From NCBI GenBank assembly GCA_021151835.1, contig JAGKWO010000006.1, positions 62,001 to 126,000 of the forward strand: 64,000 nucleotides of DNA, written 5' to 3'. The stretch comes from Gammaproteobacteria bacterium. Lineage in GTDB: Bacteria > Pseudomonadota > Gammaproteobacteria > Pseudomonadales > Cellvibrionaceae. Shown here piece by piece: positions 17,595 through 25,924 of the stretch. A model generated the notes under the pieces. The model saw nothing but the letters and a program-made list of their open reading frames with translations, did not search any database and had not been told where the DNA came from. The translations under genes and the position numbers were made by a program. Position 1 is the stretch's first letter, and the number at the start of each line of letters is the position of its first letter.

Positions 17595-18509
17595 TTAGCC
17601 CAACACATCCACACTATCGCGCAGATGTTTAACCAGGGGATCGGTATCCTGGCTGTGGCCGCGCCCGCGTACCCGGTGACCTACTACCGCGGGTAATACC
17701 GCTTGTATATCTTCAGGCACCAGGTATTCACGATTATGGATTAACGCCCAGGCCTTGGCACCACGCAATAAGGCGAGCGCTCCACGCGGTGAAAGGCCGT
17801 AGGTAAACTGGGTATCGCTGCGGGTAAAAGCTACCAGCCGCTGCACATAATCCAGTAACGACTCACTCGCCTTTACCTGGTGGACTGCGGTTTGAATGGC
17901 AGCCAGTTGCTCAGGGGTAACCAGCGGTTCCAATTGGCGGATACGCGCGCGCGGATCGACACCTTCAAACAACATCCGCTCGGATGCCGGGCTTGGATAG
18001 CCCAATGAAATACGCATCAGGAAGCGGTCGAGCTGGGATTCAGGTAGCGGGAAAGTGCCGCTTTGTGACAGCGGGTTTTGTGTGGCTATCACAAAAAAAG
18101 GCGAGGGCAGCGGCCGGCTTTTACCTTCAATGGTGACCTGGCCTTCTTCCATGGCTTCCAGCAACGCACTTTGGGTTTTGGGGGAACTGCGATTGATTTC
18201 ATCGGCCAGCAATACCTGGGTAAACACCGGGCCGGGATGAAATTTAAAAACACCTTGCTCACGTTCAAAAATCGCCACACCCAGGATATCGGCGGGCAAT
18301 AAATCGCTGGTGAATTGTACCCGCTCGAATTTCAATCCCAATACTTTGGCAAGGCAATGGGCAAGTGTGGTTTTGCCCATCCCGGGCAGGTCTTCTATCA
18401 GTAAATGGCCTTCCGCAAATAAACACGCCAATGCCAGCCGTACTTGCTGGTCTTTACCTAATAACACTTGATCGACCTGTTCAATAATTCGGGATATCAG
18501 TGACTGCAT
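17595..18509 (-). CDS. MoxR-family AAA+ ATPase
   Basis: A 304-residue protein with Walker A in 'IEDLPGMGKTTLAHCL' (about 38-50), Walker B in 'VLLADEINRSSPKTQSALLE', sensor 1 at 'FFVIATQNPLSQSGTFPLPE' and sensor 2/lid region 'GLSPRGALALLRGAKAWA'. This is the MRP/APE2220-type MoxR found next to DUF58 and transglutaminase genes. It probably remodels or activates the membrane partners encoded downstream. First gene of the operon; the start at 18509 gives the normal N-terminus 'MQSLISRIIEQVDQVLLGK'. Confidence 0.95.
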   Translation of the reverse strand: MQSLISRIIEQVDQVLLGKDQQVRLALACLFAEGHLLIEDLPGMGKTTLAHCLAKVLGLKFERVQFTSDLLPADILGVAIFEREQGVFKFHPGPVFTQVLLADEINRSSPKTQSALLEAMEEGQVTIEGKSRPLPSPFFVIATQNPLSQSGTFPLPESQLDRFLMRISLGYPSPASERMLFEGVDPRARIRQLEPLVTPEQLAAIQTAVHQVKASESLLDYVQRLVAFTRSDTQFTYGLSPRGALALLRGAKAWALIHNREYLVPEDIQAVLPAVVGHRVRGRGHSQDTDPLVKHLRDSVDVLG

Positions 18510-18609
18510 GGGAATCCTTTAAACAATGGTGTTAAGTGCGAGCATAGCGCAGGGGCATTGGTGGCGGGAATAAAGAATCGCAAAGCTGGCGGTTGGTTCA
18601 CGCCAGCCG

Positions 18610-19608
18610 TCAATTCAAAACCGCAGCAGGGGAGGCAGCGGCCACTACACAGTTACGGCCTTGTTGTTTGGCCTGGTAAACCGCTTTGTCAGCGCGATTG
18701 AACCAGTCTTCCAGTTTCTCGTCTGCCGCCAATTGCGCCAGCCCGAAGGACGCGGTCAAGGTACCTTCCGGGTCGCGCAACTCCAGTTCGATCTGGACGC
18801 GCAATTGTTCAGCTATCACTGCGGCATCTTCCAACCCGGTATTGCGGGCCAACACGACGAACTCTTCGCCACCAAAACGAAATACGCGATCGGTTTTGCG
18901 TACCCGTTTGTTTAGCAATCCGGCGAGGTCAATCAACACGCCGTCGCCCACACTATGGCCATATTTGTCATTGACCATTTTGAAAAAATCCAGATCGAGC
19001 ACAATCAAGGTGGCCGGTGTCTGGTTGCGGGCAAAGTCATCAATGCTCATTTGCATTTCATCGTTCATTGCCCGGCGATTCCCCAAGTGAGTCAGCGCGT
19101 CCTGTGTTGCATAACTTTGCAGTGATGCTTGCTGGCGACTGGTCAGAAGTGCAAATGAGTAAGCCATGCTGCCGCAAATCAGCAGTGAGGAAATCATGGC
19201 GAACATCTGTGTGGACGTTTCCAGTTTTGCGGCGATGGGTAAGATCGCCAGAATGGCCAGGATATTGGCCAGCAAACCGGCGTTGGGTTTAAGTAAAAAA
19301 AAGTTGGCGAGCAGCGCGGGAAACAGCCAAAACACAAAAATGGGTTCATTCAAATGGGCAACGGCGACAGCCCCGGCGGAATAGAGCGCGGCGGTAATAT
19401 TGGAGATAAGTTGCGTCGCCTGCCCGCGCCACCATGTATAACCGGCGCTGCCCAACGCAACTGTTACGATGGCCAGGTCCACCATTGCATTCACAACCTG
19501 GCCATTCATATAACGAATGACCACGAATGGCGCTATGCCGAGACTGGCCAAAATCGCAAACAGGTAAACCAGTCCCCGCTGGAACTTGTTCTTTGAGTCG
19601 GTGAGCAT
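18610..19608 (-). CDS. Membrane GGDEF diguanylate cyclase
   Basis: A 332-residue protein from the ATG at 19608 ('MLTDSKNKFQRGLVY'); an upstream GTG frame would add 24 residues of unlikely leader. About five or six hydrophobic helices (15-175) form a membrane sensor without a recognised name, followed by a GGDEF domain: 'DALTHLGNRRAMNDE', 'LDLDFFKMVNDKYGHSVGD', then 'FRFGGEEFVVLAR'. The catalytic GGEEF is intact and an inhibitory RxxD site ('RKTD') lies five residues before it, so it should make c-di-GMP with product feedback. It is monocistronic between the moxR operon and the frameshifted PEP-CTERM-like gene. Confidence 0.92.
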   Translation of the reverse strand: MLTDSKNKFQRGLVYLFAILASLGIAPFVVIRYMNGQVVNAMVDLAIVTVALGSAGYTWWRGQATQLISNITAALYSAGAVAVAHLNEPIFVFWLFPALLANFFLLKPNAGLLANILAILAILPIAAKLETSTQMFAMISSLLICGSMAYSFALLTSRQQASLQSYATQDALTHLGNRRAMNDEMQMSIDDFARNQTPATLIVLDLDFFKMVNDKYGHSVGDGVLIDLAGLLNKRVRKTDRVFRFGGEEFVVLARNTGLEDAAVIAEQLRVQIELELRDPEGTLTASFGLAQLAADEKLEDWFNRADKAVYQAKQQGRNCVVAAASPAAVLN

Positions 19609-19837
19609 GGGCACCGGCGATGTCTCCCTTATGTAGCGGTGGTTTTTATATCCTGACAGGGCAGGATTTTTATAGTTCACAGCATAGCTGGTGATGGGGA
19701 AATTGCCGGGGGAATTTATGCATTCCCAAGATGGGTGATGGTAAATATAAAAGTTATCAGGCTATCACAGGAAATTTCGTTACATTGCTCGCCGCAACCA
19801 GTCTGGTTGCTTTTAACGAACAAAAAAGGGAAAAGGT

Positions 19838-20526
19838 ATGATTAAAAATTTGCTTCTTGGGTTAGCTTTTTTAGGTTTTTCGTTAACCGCTACTGCAGGC
19901 GTCGTTACTATCGAATACTCTGGTACTGTGTCCAATCATTCTAACGGTGGCTGGGGTCCTGATATTGGAACTAAAGTTGATGGCGTATTTACAATTGACT
20001 TATCCAAATCCTCGGGCAAAGTATGGGAAAGCACTAACTCAGTTGGACACTATGCGTTTTCTTGTAATGAAATGGTGAATGGTAATAGTGGGCAAACGAC
20101 TGGTACCGACTTCGTAGATGTTTACGATAATTCAACCAGGGTAACAACCAGGATTATTTATGGCTGAATGAAAGTATTTCAGATAATGGTTTCTGGAGCG
20201 CAGCGGGTTATTCATGGAAATACACGGGTATTCAGCTGGGTATTTTATTTCAAGGATTGAACTGGATTACCAATTTGCCCCTTGATAATTTAAATATCAA
20301 TACCACCGACCCTGCTCTTCTCAATTCTTCATTTGGTGTATTTACCTACGGTTCCCATCAAGCCGATTTAAACGGAAATGTTATTTTTTCTGATATCAGT
20401 TCAACATTGTTCCTGTTTGACTCATTGAAAATTACCTCACCCCTAGCCAATGTTCCTGAGTCAGGTTCAGTTGCTTTATTGCTGATAGGAATGCTGGGGT
20501 TAGTGTTGAGTCGTAGATTCGCGTAG
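19838..20526 (+). pseudogene. Frameshifted PEP-CTERM-like secreted protein gene
   Basis: An RBS-like AGGGAAAAGG precedes ATG 19838, which starts a signal peptide 'MIKNLLLGLAFLGFSLTATA' and a beta-rich domain. The frame ends at a TGA at 20165-20167. The next frame is open from 20131 and reads '...NNQDYLWLNESISDNGFW' through to 'VPESGSVALLLIGMLGLVLS' and 'RRFA', a full PEP-CTERM-like tail. The two frames therefore belong to one protein of about 229 residues, and the shift lies between 20131 and 20166, where the sequence has the near-repeat AACCAGG...AACCAGG. This is either a real slippage mutation, programmed or phase-variable shifting, or a sequencing error. Confidence 0.75.
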
Positions 20527-20539
20527 CATTTCCTGATTA

Positions 20540-20573
20540 ATAAATTTGCCCGTGCCGGCGCGGGCAAATTTAT
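20540..20573. terminator. Strong bidirectional hairpin terminator
   Basis: A 13-bp perfect stem (ATAAATTTGCCCG at 20540-20552, complement at 20561-20573) with an 8-nt loop, GC-rich in the centre and A/T-rich at the base. It lies between the convergent PEP-CTERM-like gene and the small secreted protein gene. Confidence 0.85.
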
Positions 20574-20622
20574 GTTCTCTACGATTAATTACCAGGTTGT
20601 ACACGCCGGATATTTGGAATTA

Positions 20623-20952
20623 TCAATTATCTCCAATCATGATGTAAGCGATATCTTCACCGTCAACCCACCGAGTGCATGCATGTTTTCCCTGTATTTC
20701 AACAGGTTTTCCTTGAGCTTGGGCCGCTAGCGCAATGCTAAGCTGTGCTTTTCCTGCCGTTGAATTTACGTCTCTAATCATCCAGTAAGGATTGCTCGCG
20801 CAATTGGGTTTATTTGATCCGGTTCCTTCCAATACTATATAAATTAAATCGTCGTCACGCGCATAAATTCTCTTCACTTTTCCTGTGTGAGATCCTGCAT
20901 AGCAGCTACTTGCGCAAGCTAATGCGGCTATTAAAAGGATAATTTTTTTCAC
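20623..20952 (-). CDS. Small secreted protein, unknown function
   Basis: A 109-residue protein if started at the GTG at 20952: the GGAG ribosome-binding site lies 9 bp before this GTG, while the ATG at 20967 overlaps it. This start gives a clean signal peptide 'MKKIILLIAALACASSCYA'. The mature part has 'VKRIYARDDDLIYIVLEG', 'CASNPYWMIRD' and 'CTRWVDGEDIAYIMIGDN'. The two mature cysteines could form a disulfide in the periplasm. Similar small proteins with a 'YWMI' and 'C-RW-GED' pattern are known as hypothetical in gammaproteobacteria; no function is assigned. Confidence 0.75.
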   Translation of the reverse strand: MKKIILLIAALACASSCYAGSHTGKVKRIYARDDDLIYIVLEGTGSNKPNCASNPYWMIRDVNSTAGKAQLSIALAAQAQGKPVEIQGKHACTRWVDGEDIAYIMIGDN

Positions 20953-21043
20953 TAAAGTTAACTCCATAATAATGTTTTTAGGACGTTGTTTATTGATAAT
21001 CTCAGTATCAACTAAAAATTTCTGTTTTTGTATAGTAAATTTT

Positions 21044-22546
21044 TTAATGTTGCGGTGCCTCCAACCACTCATCAATCCTCCGTTCCATATAACTATAAAA
21101 CGGATTCGCATTCAATCGTTGGTTCGTATCCGCTGCAAGCGCCAATGTGTTTCTTTCGCCACGGAAATTCAGGTTGCCTAAACGTATGCCATAAAATTCG
21201 TTTTCATCCGGTTCCAGCCCGTAGGTGGGGTCATTGATGGGAAAAGGCAGGGCAATATGGGAGAGCGAGAAAACGCCGCGTGGAAACTCCAACGATAAAG
21301 GGGTTTCTTTTTCTTCTGTGGAACCGGCCGAGCGAAGCCATTCGCTCACTTGATGAGTATGCGCATCGGTGTTGCCGATCCGTACAAGATCGTAATCTTT
21401 CGGCGTGCCATCAGCAAAAAGTTTGGCAAATAATTCCGTGCTTGCCGGGCGCGTAATGGGTAAATAGTTTTGATGGCGGTTGATATCAAAAATAACCAGT
21501 TCATTTTTATGTGGCTGGAATTTTTGTGCAAAAAATGCTTCAACGGCAGCGGTGCTGACAGTGGCGTCCATCAGCGATTGGAAACCCAAAACCGGCGGGA
21601 AATTTTGCAAGCCAACTTTTTTTTCCACCATCGTCATTTTTTCTTCTAAATGTTTGGTAAGGCTACGCGCTTGCCAGCCCGCATTGACGGTAAAAGAATT
21701 GTATTTAAATGGATTATATTCCGGTTGTTTGGTTAACCAGCGCTCGGAACCCAGCAAGGGAATGTGCCCGATCAGATCTACACTTTTGCTGAGAATCGCA
21801 AATTTGCTGACGCCAAACATCGGTGAAAGCAGAACCAGTTTTTTGGGTTGCGGCAATTTTTTATCGAGCTGTGCACTCAACGCATAATCCACCGCCAACG
21901 TAGCACCAGTGGAATAGGTGACGAAATAAATATTTTGATTACCAGCCAACTGCGTTTGCAATTCCCTCATCGCCAATTCGGTAACCGCAGCCCAATCTTC
22001 CCATTGCACATTGAGCAATCCGCTTGGCAGGGTGCCATGACCTGGCAAGCGTGCGGCGATAACATAAAATCCCTGCTGCTGGAAATGCAATGCCAGGCTG
22101 CGCACTGTGTACGGAGAGTCGCTCAATCCGTGCAGCATAACAATGCCGCCGCGAAGTTGTTTTGGCCTTAATACAAAACTGCGATTCCAGTTGTTAATAA
22201 CTTTAGGTTGGTTTGCCGCAGTAGCGTTAGTAAACGCGCGATTGTTATCAAGATAGTTGAAGGAATTCAGCGGTGAATTTTGCTGATAGCGATAGGCATC
22301 TGTACGCGGGTTCTCCGCAACCACTTTTTGCAATTGCGCAAACAGGCGATCTTCCTGCGCGAGATAATCTTTCCATTGATAGTTTGCAGTTAAATCTGCA
22401 GTAGAAAACTCTTCAGCGAGAATAATGCGGTGCCAGGGGGCAGCGCTTTTTAAAGTACTGCACCCTGTTGATATCAACAAACAACATGCAATTAACAGCA
22501 ACCGTTGTGTGCAGGAAATCAGTCCATCGCGCATAAGAAATTCCAA
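21044..22546 (-). CDS. Alpha/beta-hydrolase lipoprotein
   Basis: A 500-residue protein with a lipoprotein signal ('LLLIACCLLISTGCS', Cys near 29). The alpha/beta-hydrolase core holds 'GGIVMLHGLSDSPYTVRSLA' (oxyanion His-Gly), the nucleophile Ser in 'VTYSTGATLAVDY', and a late 'GNTDAHTHQVSEWL' His. The nucleophile elbow is YSTG rather than the standard GxSxG. It resembles serine-aminopeptidase or lysophospholipase types, and the substrate is unknown. The downstream part is longer than in classical lysophospholipases. Its start is 5 bp from the stop of the upstream hydrolase gene, so the two form an operon. Confidence 0.85.
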   Translation of the reverse strand: MEFLMRDGLISCTQRLLLIACCLLISTGCSTLKSAAPWHRIILAEEFSTADLTANYQWKDYLAQEDRLFAQLQKVVAENPRTDAYRYQQNSPLNSFNYLDNNRAFTNATAANQPKVINNWNRSFVLRPKQLRGGIVMLHGLSDSPYTVRSLALHFQQQGFYVIAARLPGHGTLPSGLLNVQWEDWAAVTELAMRELQTQLAGNQNIYFVTYSTGATLAVDYALSAQLDKKLPQPKKLVLLSPMFGVSKFAILSKSVDLIGHIPLLGSERWLTKQPEYNPFKYNSFTVNAGWQARSLTKHLEEKMTMVEKKVGLQNFPPVLGFQSLMDATVSTAAVEAFFAQKFQPHKNELVIFDINRHQNYLPITRPASTELFAKLFADGTPKDYDLVRIGNTDAHTHQVSEWLRSAGSTEEKETPLSLEFPRGVFSLSHIALPFPINDPTYGLEPDENEFYGIRLGNLNFRGERNTLALAADTNQRLNANPFYSYMERRIDEWLEAPQH

Positions 22547-22551
22547 TCGGG

Positions 22552-23394
22552 TTAGCCAGGGGATTGTTCAGATGAAAATGTATTGCCTGGCTGCACTTTA
22601 TTGCTGTCTTGTTCATGGGTATTTTCCTCATGAAGGAAATGCCCTTGCCGTAAATAATGCAAGCTTTGGCGAATACAGGTTTTATCTTTCATGATAAACG
22701 GATGGGATACCGGCAATGCAATAAAATCGTGCATGCCGTCAATTTTGGTATTTTCCAGCGACACTTTCCCGTCATCCGGATTGGGTAAATACAATGACAA
22801 TATCCAGTTAATGCTGCGGGTACCGGCGATAACACCCAGATCGAAACTGACCGGGCCGAGTTGTAATGGAACACTCTCCGGGTTCGTTCCCAATTCTTGT
22901 CCGGCAGGGCCATTCATCAATACAAAGCCGGGAACATTTTTTAATTTATCCACGACCTGGCTGCCTTTGTTGGGTGGTGCAAACATCACTACCCGGCTCA
23001 ATTCAGGAATGCTGTTGGTTGCCAGGTATTGGCGTAATAAAATTCCCCCGAGCGAGTGGGTTATAAAATGAATGCGCTGCGCAGCCTGTGCGCGGCATTG
23101 GGTTAGCGCCGGTGGAATCGCTTTTTCGGCGAGTTGCGCAACCGGAAATTTGCGCGACGGATAACCCTGGTTCACCACAATATAATTCGCAGCGAGTAAT
23201 TCGTCGGCCAATGGTTGCATGGATTTCGTAGTGCGGGCCAACCCATGCAATAGAATCACGCAATCTTTACCCTGTGCCTGAATATTGGTGTCTGCATGAG
23301 TATGAGGCGAGCAAAAGCTGGCAAACAGGGCTATAAATAACCAAAAGCGGATGGCTAATCGCGCGCGCGAAAAAAAGCGATATATAACATGCAT
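22552..23394 (-). CDS. Secreted alpha/beta hydrolase, lipase-like
   Basis: A 280-residue protein from the ATG at 23394, which gives an N-terminal hydrophobic signal ('LAIRFWLFIALFASFCSPHT') after a short charged head; a further ATG lies upstream. The core has 'DCVILLHGLARTTKSMQPLA', nucleophile Ser in 'IHFITHSLGGILLRQYLA' (GHSLGG-like), and 'VVMFAPPNKGSQVVD', all typical of PGAP1/triacylglycerol-lipase-like hydrolases. A likely catalytic His is in 'LPVSHPFIM'. It probably cleaves an ester in the periplasm. It forms an operon with the following hydrolase lipoprotein and diverges from the TatD-type gene. Confidence 0.87.
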   Translation of the reverse strand: MHVIYRFFSRARLAIRFWLFIALFASFCSPHTHADTNIQAQGKDCVILLHGLARTTKSMQPLADELLAANYIVVNQGYPSRKFPVAQLAEKAIPPALTQCRAQAAQRIHFITHSLGGILLRQYLATNSIPELSRVVMFAPPNKGSQVVDKLKNVPGFVLMNGPAGQELGTNPESVPLQLGPVSFDLGVIAGTRSINWILSLYLPNPDDGKVSLENTKIDGMHDFIALPVSHPFIMKDKTCIRQSLHYLRQGHFLHEENTHEQDSNKVQPGNTFSSEQSPG

Positions 23395-23470
23395 AATGAC
23401 AATGTACAGAAAGAAACCCGTATGCAGGAAAAACAGTGTGCAAAACAAAACCAGCACAGGGTAGCCGTAA

Positions 23471-24271
23471 ATGCCATTTTTTGACAGCCATTGCCACTTC
23501 GACTTTGCCGAATTTGATGCAGATCGCCTGCCATTATGGCGACGGGCAAACGCATTGGGGGTGAGCGGATTGCTGGTTCCGGGGACTGAACCCGCGCAAT
23601 GGTCGGCGGCACAGGCGTTAAGCCATGAACTGCCCGGGTGTTATTATGCCTTGGGTATTCATCCCTGGTGGATCAGTAAAATTGCTACCGATCCTTTGGC
23701 GTTACAGTTTTATGCGTATCAGATGTCGTTGTTAGTGGATGAAGATAAAGCAGGTAACCAGCCGCGTTGTATTGCTATCGGCGAAGCGGGCCTGGATAAA
23801 AATATTGATAGTCCTATCGAACAACAACTCGATCTACTTGATTGGCATATTGATCTTGCCAATCAATTTCATCTTCCACTTATCGTCCACAGTGTAAAAA
23901 CCCACAATGAGTTGATTGCGCATTGTAAAAAACATCCCCCCTTAAATGGTGGGGTTGTGCATGCATTTAGTGGCAGTTATGAAACCGCAATGCAATTGAT
24001 TGATTTGGGGTTTTACCTGGGCGTAGGTGGCACAATCAGTTATGAGCGGGCGCAAAAAACGCGTGCAACGTTTGCCCGTGTGCCGTTGGAATGGGTGTTG
24101 TTGGAAACCGATGCCCCGGATATGCCACTTTGCGGCGAGCAGGGGCAACGCAATAGTCCGGAAAATCTACCGCGCATCGCGCAATTACTGGCGGAATTGC
24201 GCAGCGAAACTCTGGAAACAATAACGGCGAGTGTCTGGGAAAACACTCGCCGCTTATTTAGCCTTGATTAA
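23471..24271 (+). CDS. TatD-family metal-dependent hydrolase (YjjV-like)
   Basis: A 266-residue TIM-barrel hydrolase. Metal-binding 'DSHCHFDF' starts at residue 5; further ligands are 'GEAGLD', 'PLIVHSVKTHNELI', 'GVVHAFSGSYETAM' and 'LLETDAPDMP'. TatD/YjjV proteins are divalent-metal-dependent nucleases or D-aminoacyl-type deacylases; the best-known member is a 3'-exonuclease. The length fits the family (about 260). It is divergent from the lipase-like operon and convergent with the next GGDEF gene. Confidence 0.93.
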   Translation: MPFFDSHCHFDFAEFDADRLPLWRRANALGVSGLLVPGTEPAQWSAAQALSHELPGCYYALGIHPWWISKIATDPLALQFYAYQMSLLVDEDKAGNQPRCIAIGEAGLDKNIDSPIEQQLDLLDWHIDLANQFHLPLIVHSVKTHNELIAHCKKHPPLNGGVVHAFSGSYETAMQLIDLGFYLGVGGTISYERAQKTRATFARVPLEWVLLETDAPDMPLCGEQGQRNSPENLPRIAQLLAELRSETLETITASVWENTRRLFSLD

Positions 24272-24333
24272 CTGCTGGTTACCTTAACCGTTATTTTTAA
24301 TAAATCCCGGTCAAGCAAAACAGGTTGTTGCCA

Positions 24334-25677
24334 TTACTTAACTGCAATTAGTTGCACTGGCGGCGCATGTTGCGAGCTGCGCACACAATTACGGCCCTGG
24401 GCTTTGGCGACGTATAACGCTTTATCAGCGCGGCCAATGAAATCAGTTGGTGATTCCCCCGGCATTTGTTGCGCAACCCCGAAGCTGGCGGTAACTTTCA
24501 ACCCTTTTGGCCATTCAGTTTCCTCAATGCAACGGCGTAATTTTTCCGCCAGGCCCAGTGCACTATCGAGGTTGGTTTCCGGGCACGCCAGCACAAATTC
24601 TTCACCGCCCCAACGCGCCAGAAGATCGTGGCCGCGGGTGTTGGCGCTCAGTGTTTGGGAAAATACCAGCAACACCTGATCACCGACATTGTGGCCATAT
24701 TGGTCATTAATTTTTTTGAAATGATCAATATCGATAAAAATCAATGACAACAACGATTGGCTGCTATCTGGATTTATTTGTTGGAAGACCGGGGCGAGAC
24801 CCTCACGGTTTAACACGCCCGTCAGCGGATCGCGGGCCAAACGCTCTTCCAGTTTTTGCTGCTCCTGGCTCAACAATTTATTAAGTGATTCCAATTGTTG
24901 CTGGCGTTGCTGGTTGCTTTGCAGTTCAAGCTTGGCTTTGTGCAGAGTGTTCACAAAATAAATTAAACCCAGTGCGGTCCAGATGCTGACCAATACCAGC
25001 AACAGCTGGTGGTCGCTAATATATTTTCCGCGAAATTCCACGTGCTCGATAATCATCTGGTATTTACCCGGCGTAACGCGTTCGCCGGTGGCAATTTGTA
25101 TACCGCGCACATCATCAAATTCCGGCCCCCAATAATCGGGTGGAATCTTGCCCTGGCTTAACCACCAGGTAGGCACCTGCATATGGCTAAGCTCGATTAA
25201 TTGGGGGTAGCGAATATGGGTGTCGTAAAGTTCGATGGCATTGTACTTTTGCGAATTGGTATCGTTCGGCGTCGCGTAAGCCGGGTTGAAATTCACCAGT
25301 TGGAAGCGGATACCAAAGTTCTGGGGTTCGGAATAATGGATATGGAGCAAGACTTCAGTGAAGCTGCTCAAGTCGATACCGCGACGGGTAGCATCATCAG
25401 TCAAAATGAAACTGATTTCGCAATAAGGCCAGGCATAGCTGGAGGCAATGATGTTGCAATCCAGGATAAAACGTTCGCCATCGCGGGTTAAATGGGCAAT
25501 AGACGCACCGCCGTTACCGCGGTCATCGATAGTCTCGATACGCACGCCGGCATCGGTTCCCAGTACCAGGGTTTTCTGTGGGCCATAATATTGAAGGAGC
25601 AATAATATGAGGGTGATGAGAATCAGTAATCCAAGCAACCGGGCTTTTGTTATATCTTGCTGGATGGCCATCGTCAT
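24334..25677 (-). CDS. GGDEF diguanylate cyclase with periplasmic carbohydrate-binding-like sensor
   Basis: A 447-residue protein: membrane helix at about 13-29, a periplasmic domain of about 190 residues (beta-rich, e.g. 'CEISFILTDD', 'VLLHIHYSEPQNFGIRFQLV', 'GIQIATGERVTPGKYQMIIE'), a second helix near 228-247, a coiled coil of Gln/Leu, then the GGDEF domain ('LARDPLTGVLNREGL', 'IDIDHFKKINDQYGHNVGD', 'LLARWGGEEFVLACPE'). GGEEF is intact and the inhibitory site 'RGHD' lies five residues before it. The sensor fold resembles CBM11/CIA30-type galactose-binding domains, so a sugar or surface polymer could be the signal; this is by eye only. The upstream neighbour is a chitinase. Confidence 0.88.
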   Translation of the reverse strand: MTMAIQQDITKARLLGLLILITLILLLLQYYGPQKTLVLGTDAGVRIETIDDRGNGGASIAHLTRDGERFILDCNIIASSYAWPYCEISFILTDDATRRGIDLSSFTEVLLHIHYSEPQNFGIRFQLVNFNPAYATPNDTNSQKYNAIELYDTHIRYPQLIELSHMQVPTWWLSQGKIPPDYWGPEFDDVRGIQIATGERVTPGKYQMIIEHVEFRGKYISDHQLLLVLVSIWTALGLIYFVNTLHKAKLELQSNQQRQQQLESLNKLLSQEQQKLEERLARDPLTGVLNREGLAPVFQQINPDSSQSLLSLIFIDIDHFKKINDQYGHNVGDQVLLVFSQTLSANTRGHDLLARWGGEEFVLACPETNLDSALGLAEKLRRCIEETEWPKGLKVTASFGVAQQMPGESPTDFIGRADKALYVAKAQGRNCVRSSQHAPPVQLIAVK

Positions 25678-25874
25678 TGATCAACCGCAGTAAATATGTT
25701 GAGAACAGTAAAGCACAGTTTTTTGCCCGCTCAAAGAGCGTCTTGCTGCCGCTTTGAAATAATTCTTTTTTTATAACTTTTATCTGACGTTTCCAGATTG
25801 ATTGATGCAGCAATCATGCAGTTGGTGCCAGGTTGAAAACCACCCGAGTGGTAAAAGGTAACACGCCAGGACTG

Positions 25875-25915
25875 TGGTCAAGTTGCTATAGATTGCCAAA
25901 TAGTCAACTTGACCA
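25875..25915. repeat. 11-bp perfect inverted repeat after the chitinase gene
   Basis: TGGTCAAGTTG (25875-25885) and CAACTTGACCA (25905-25915) are exact complements separated by 19 nt. It lies 10 bp downstream of the chitinase stop on the minus strand. There is no T-run after it on that strand, so it may be a Rho-associated or mRNA-stabilising hairpin rather than a classic terminator. Confidence 0.6.
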
Positions 25916-25924
25916 ACGTTGTCA

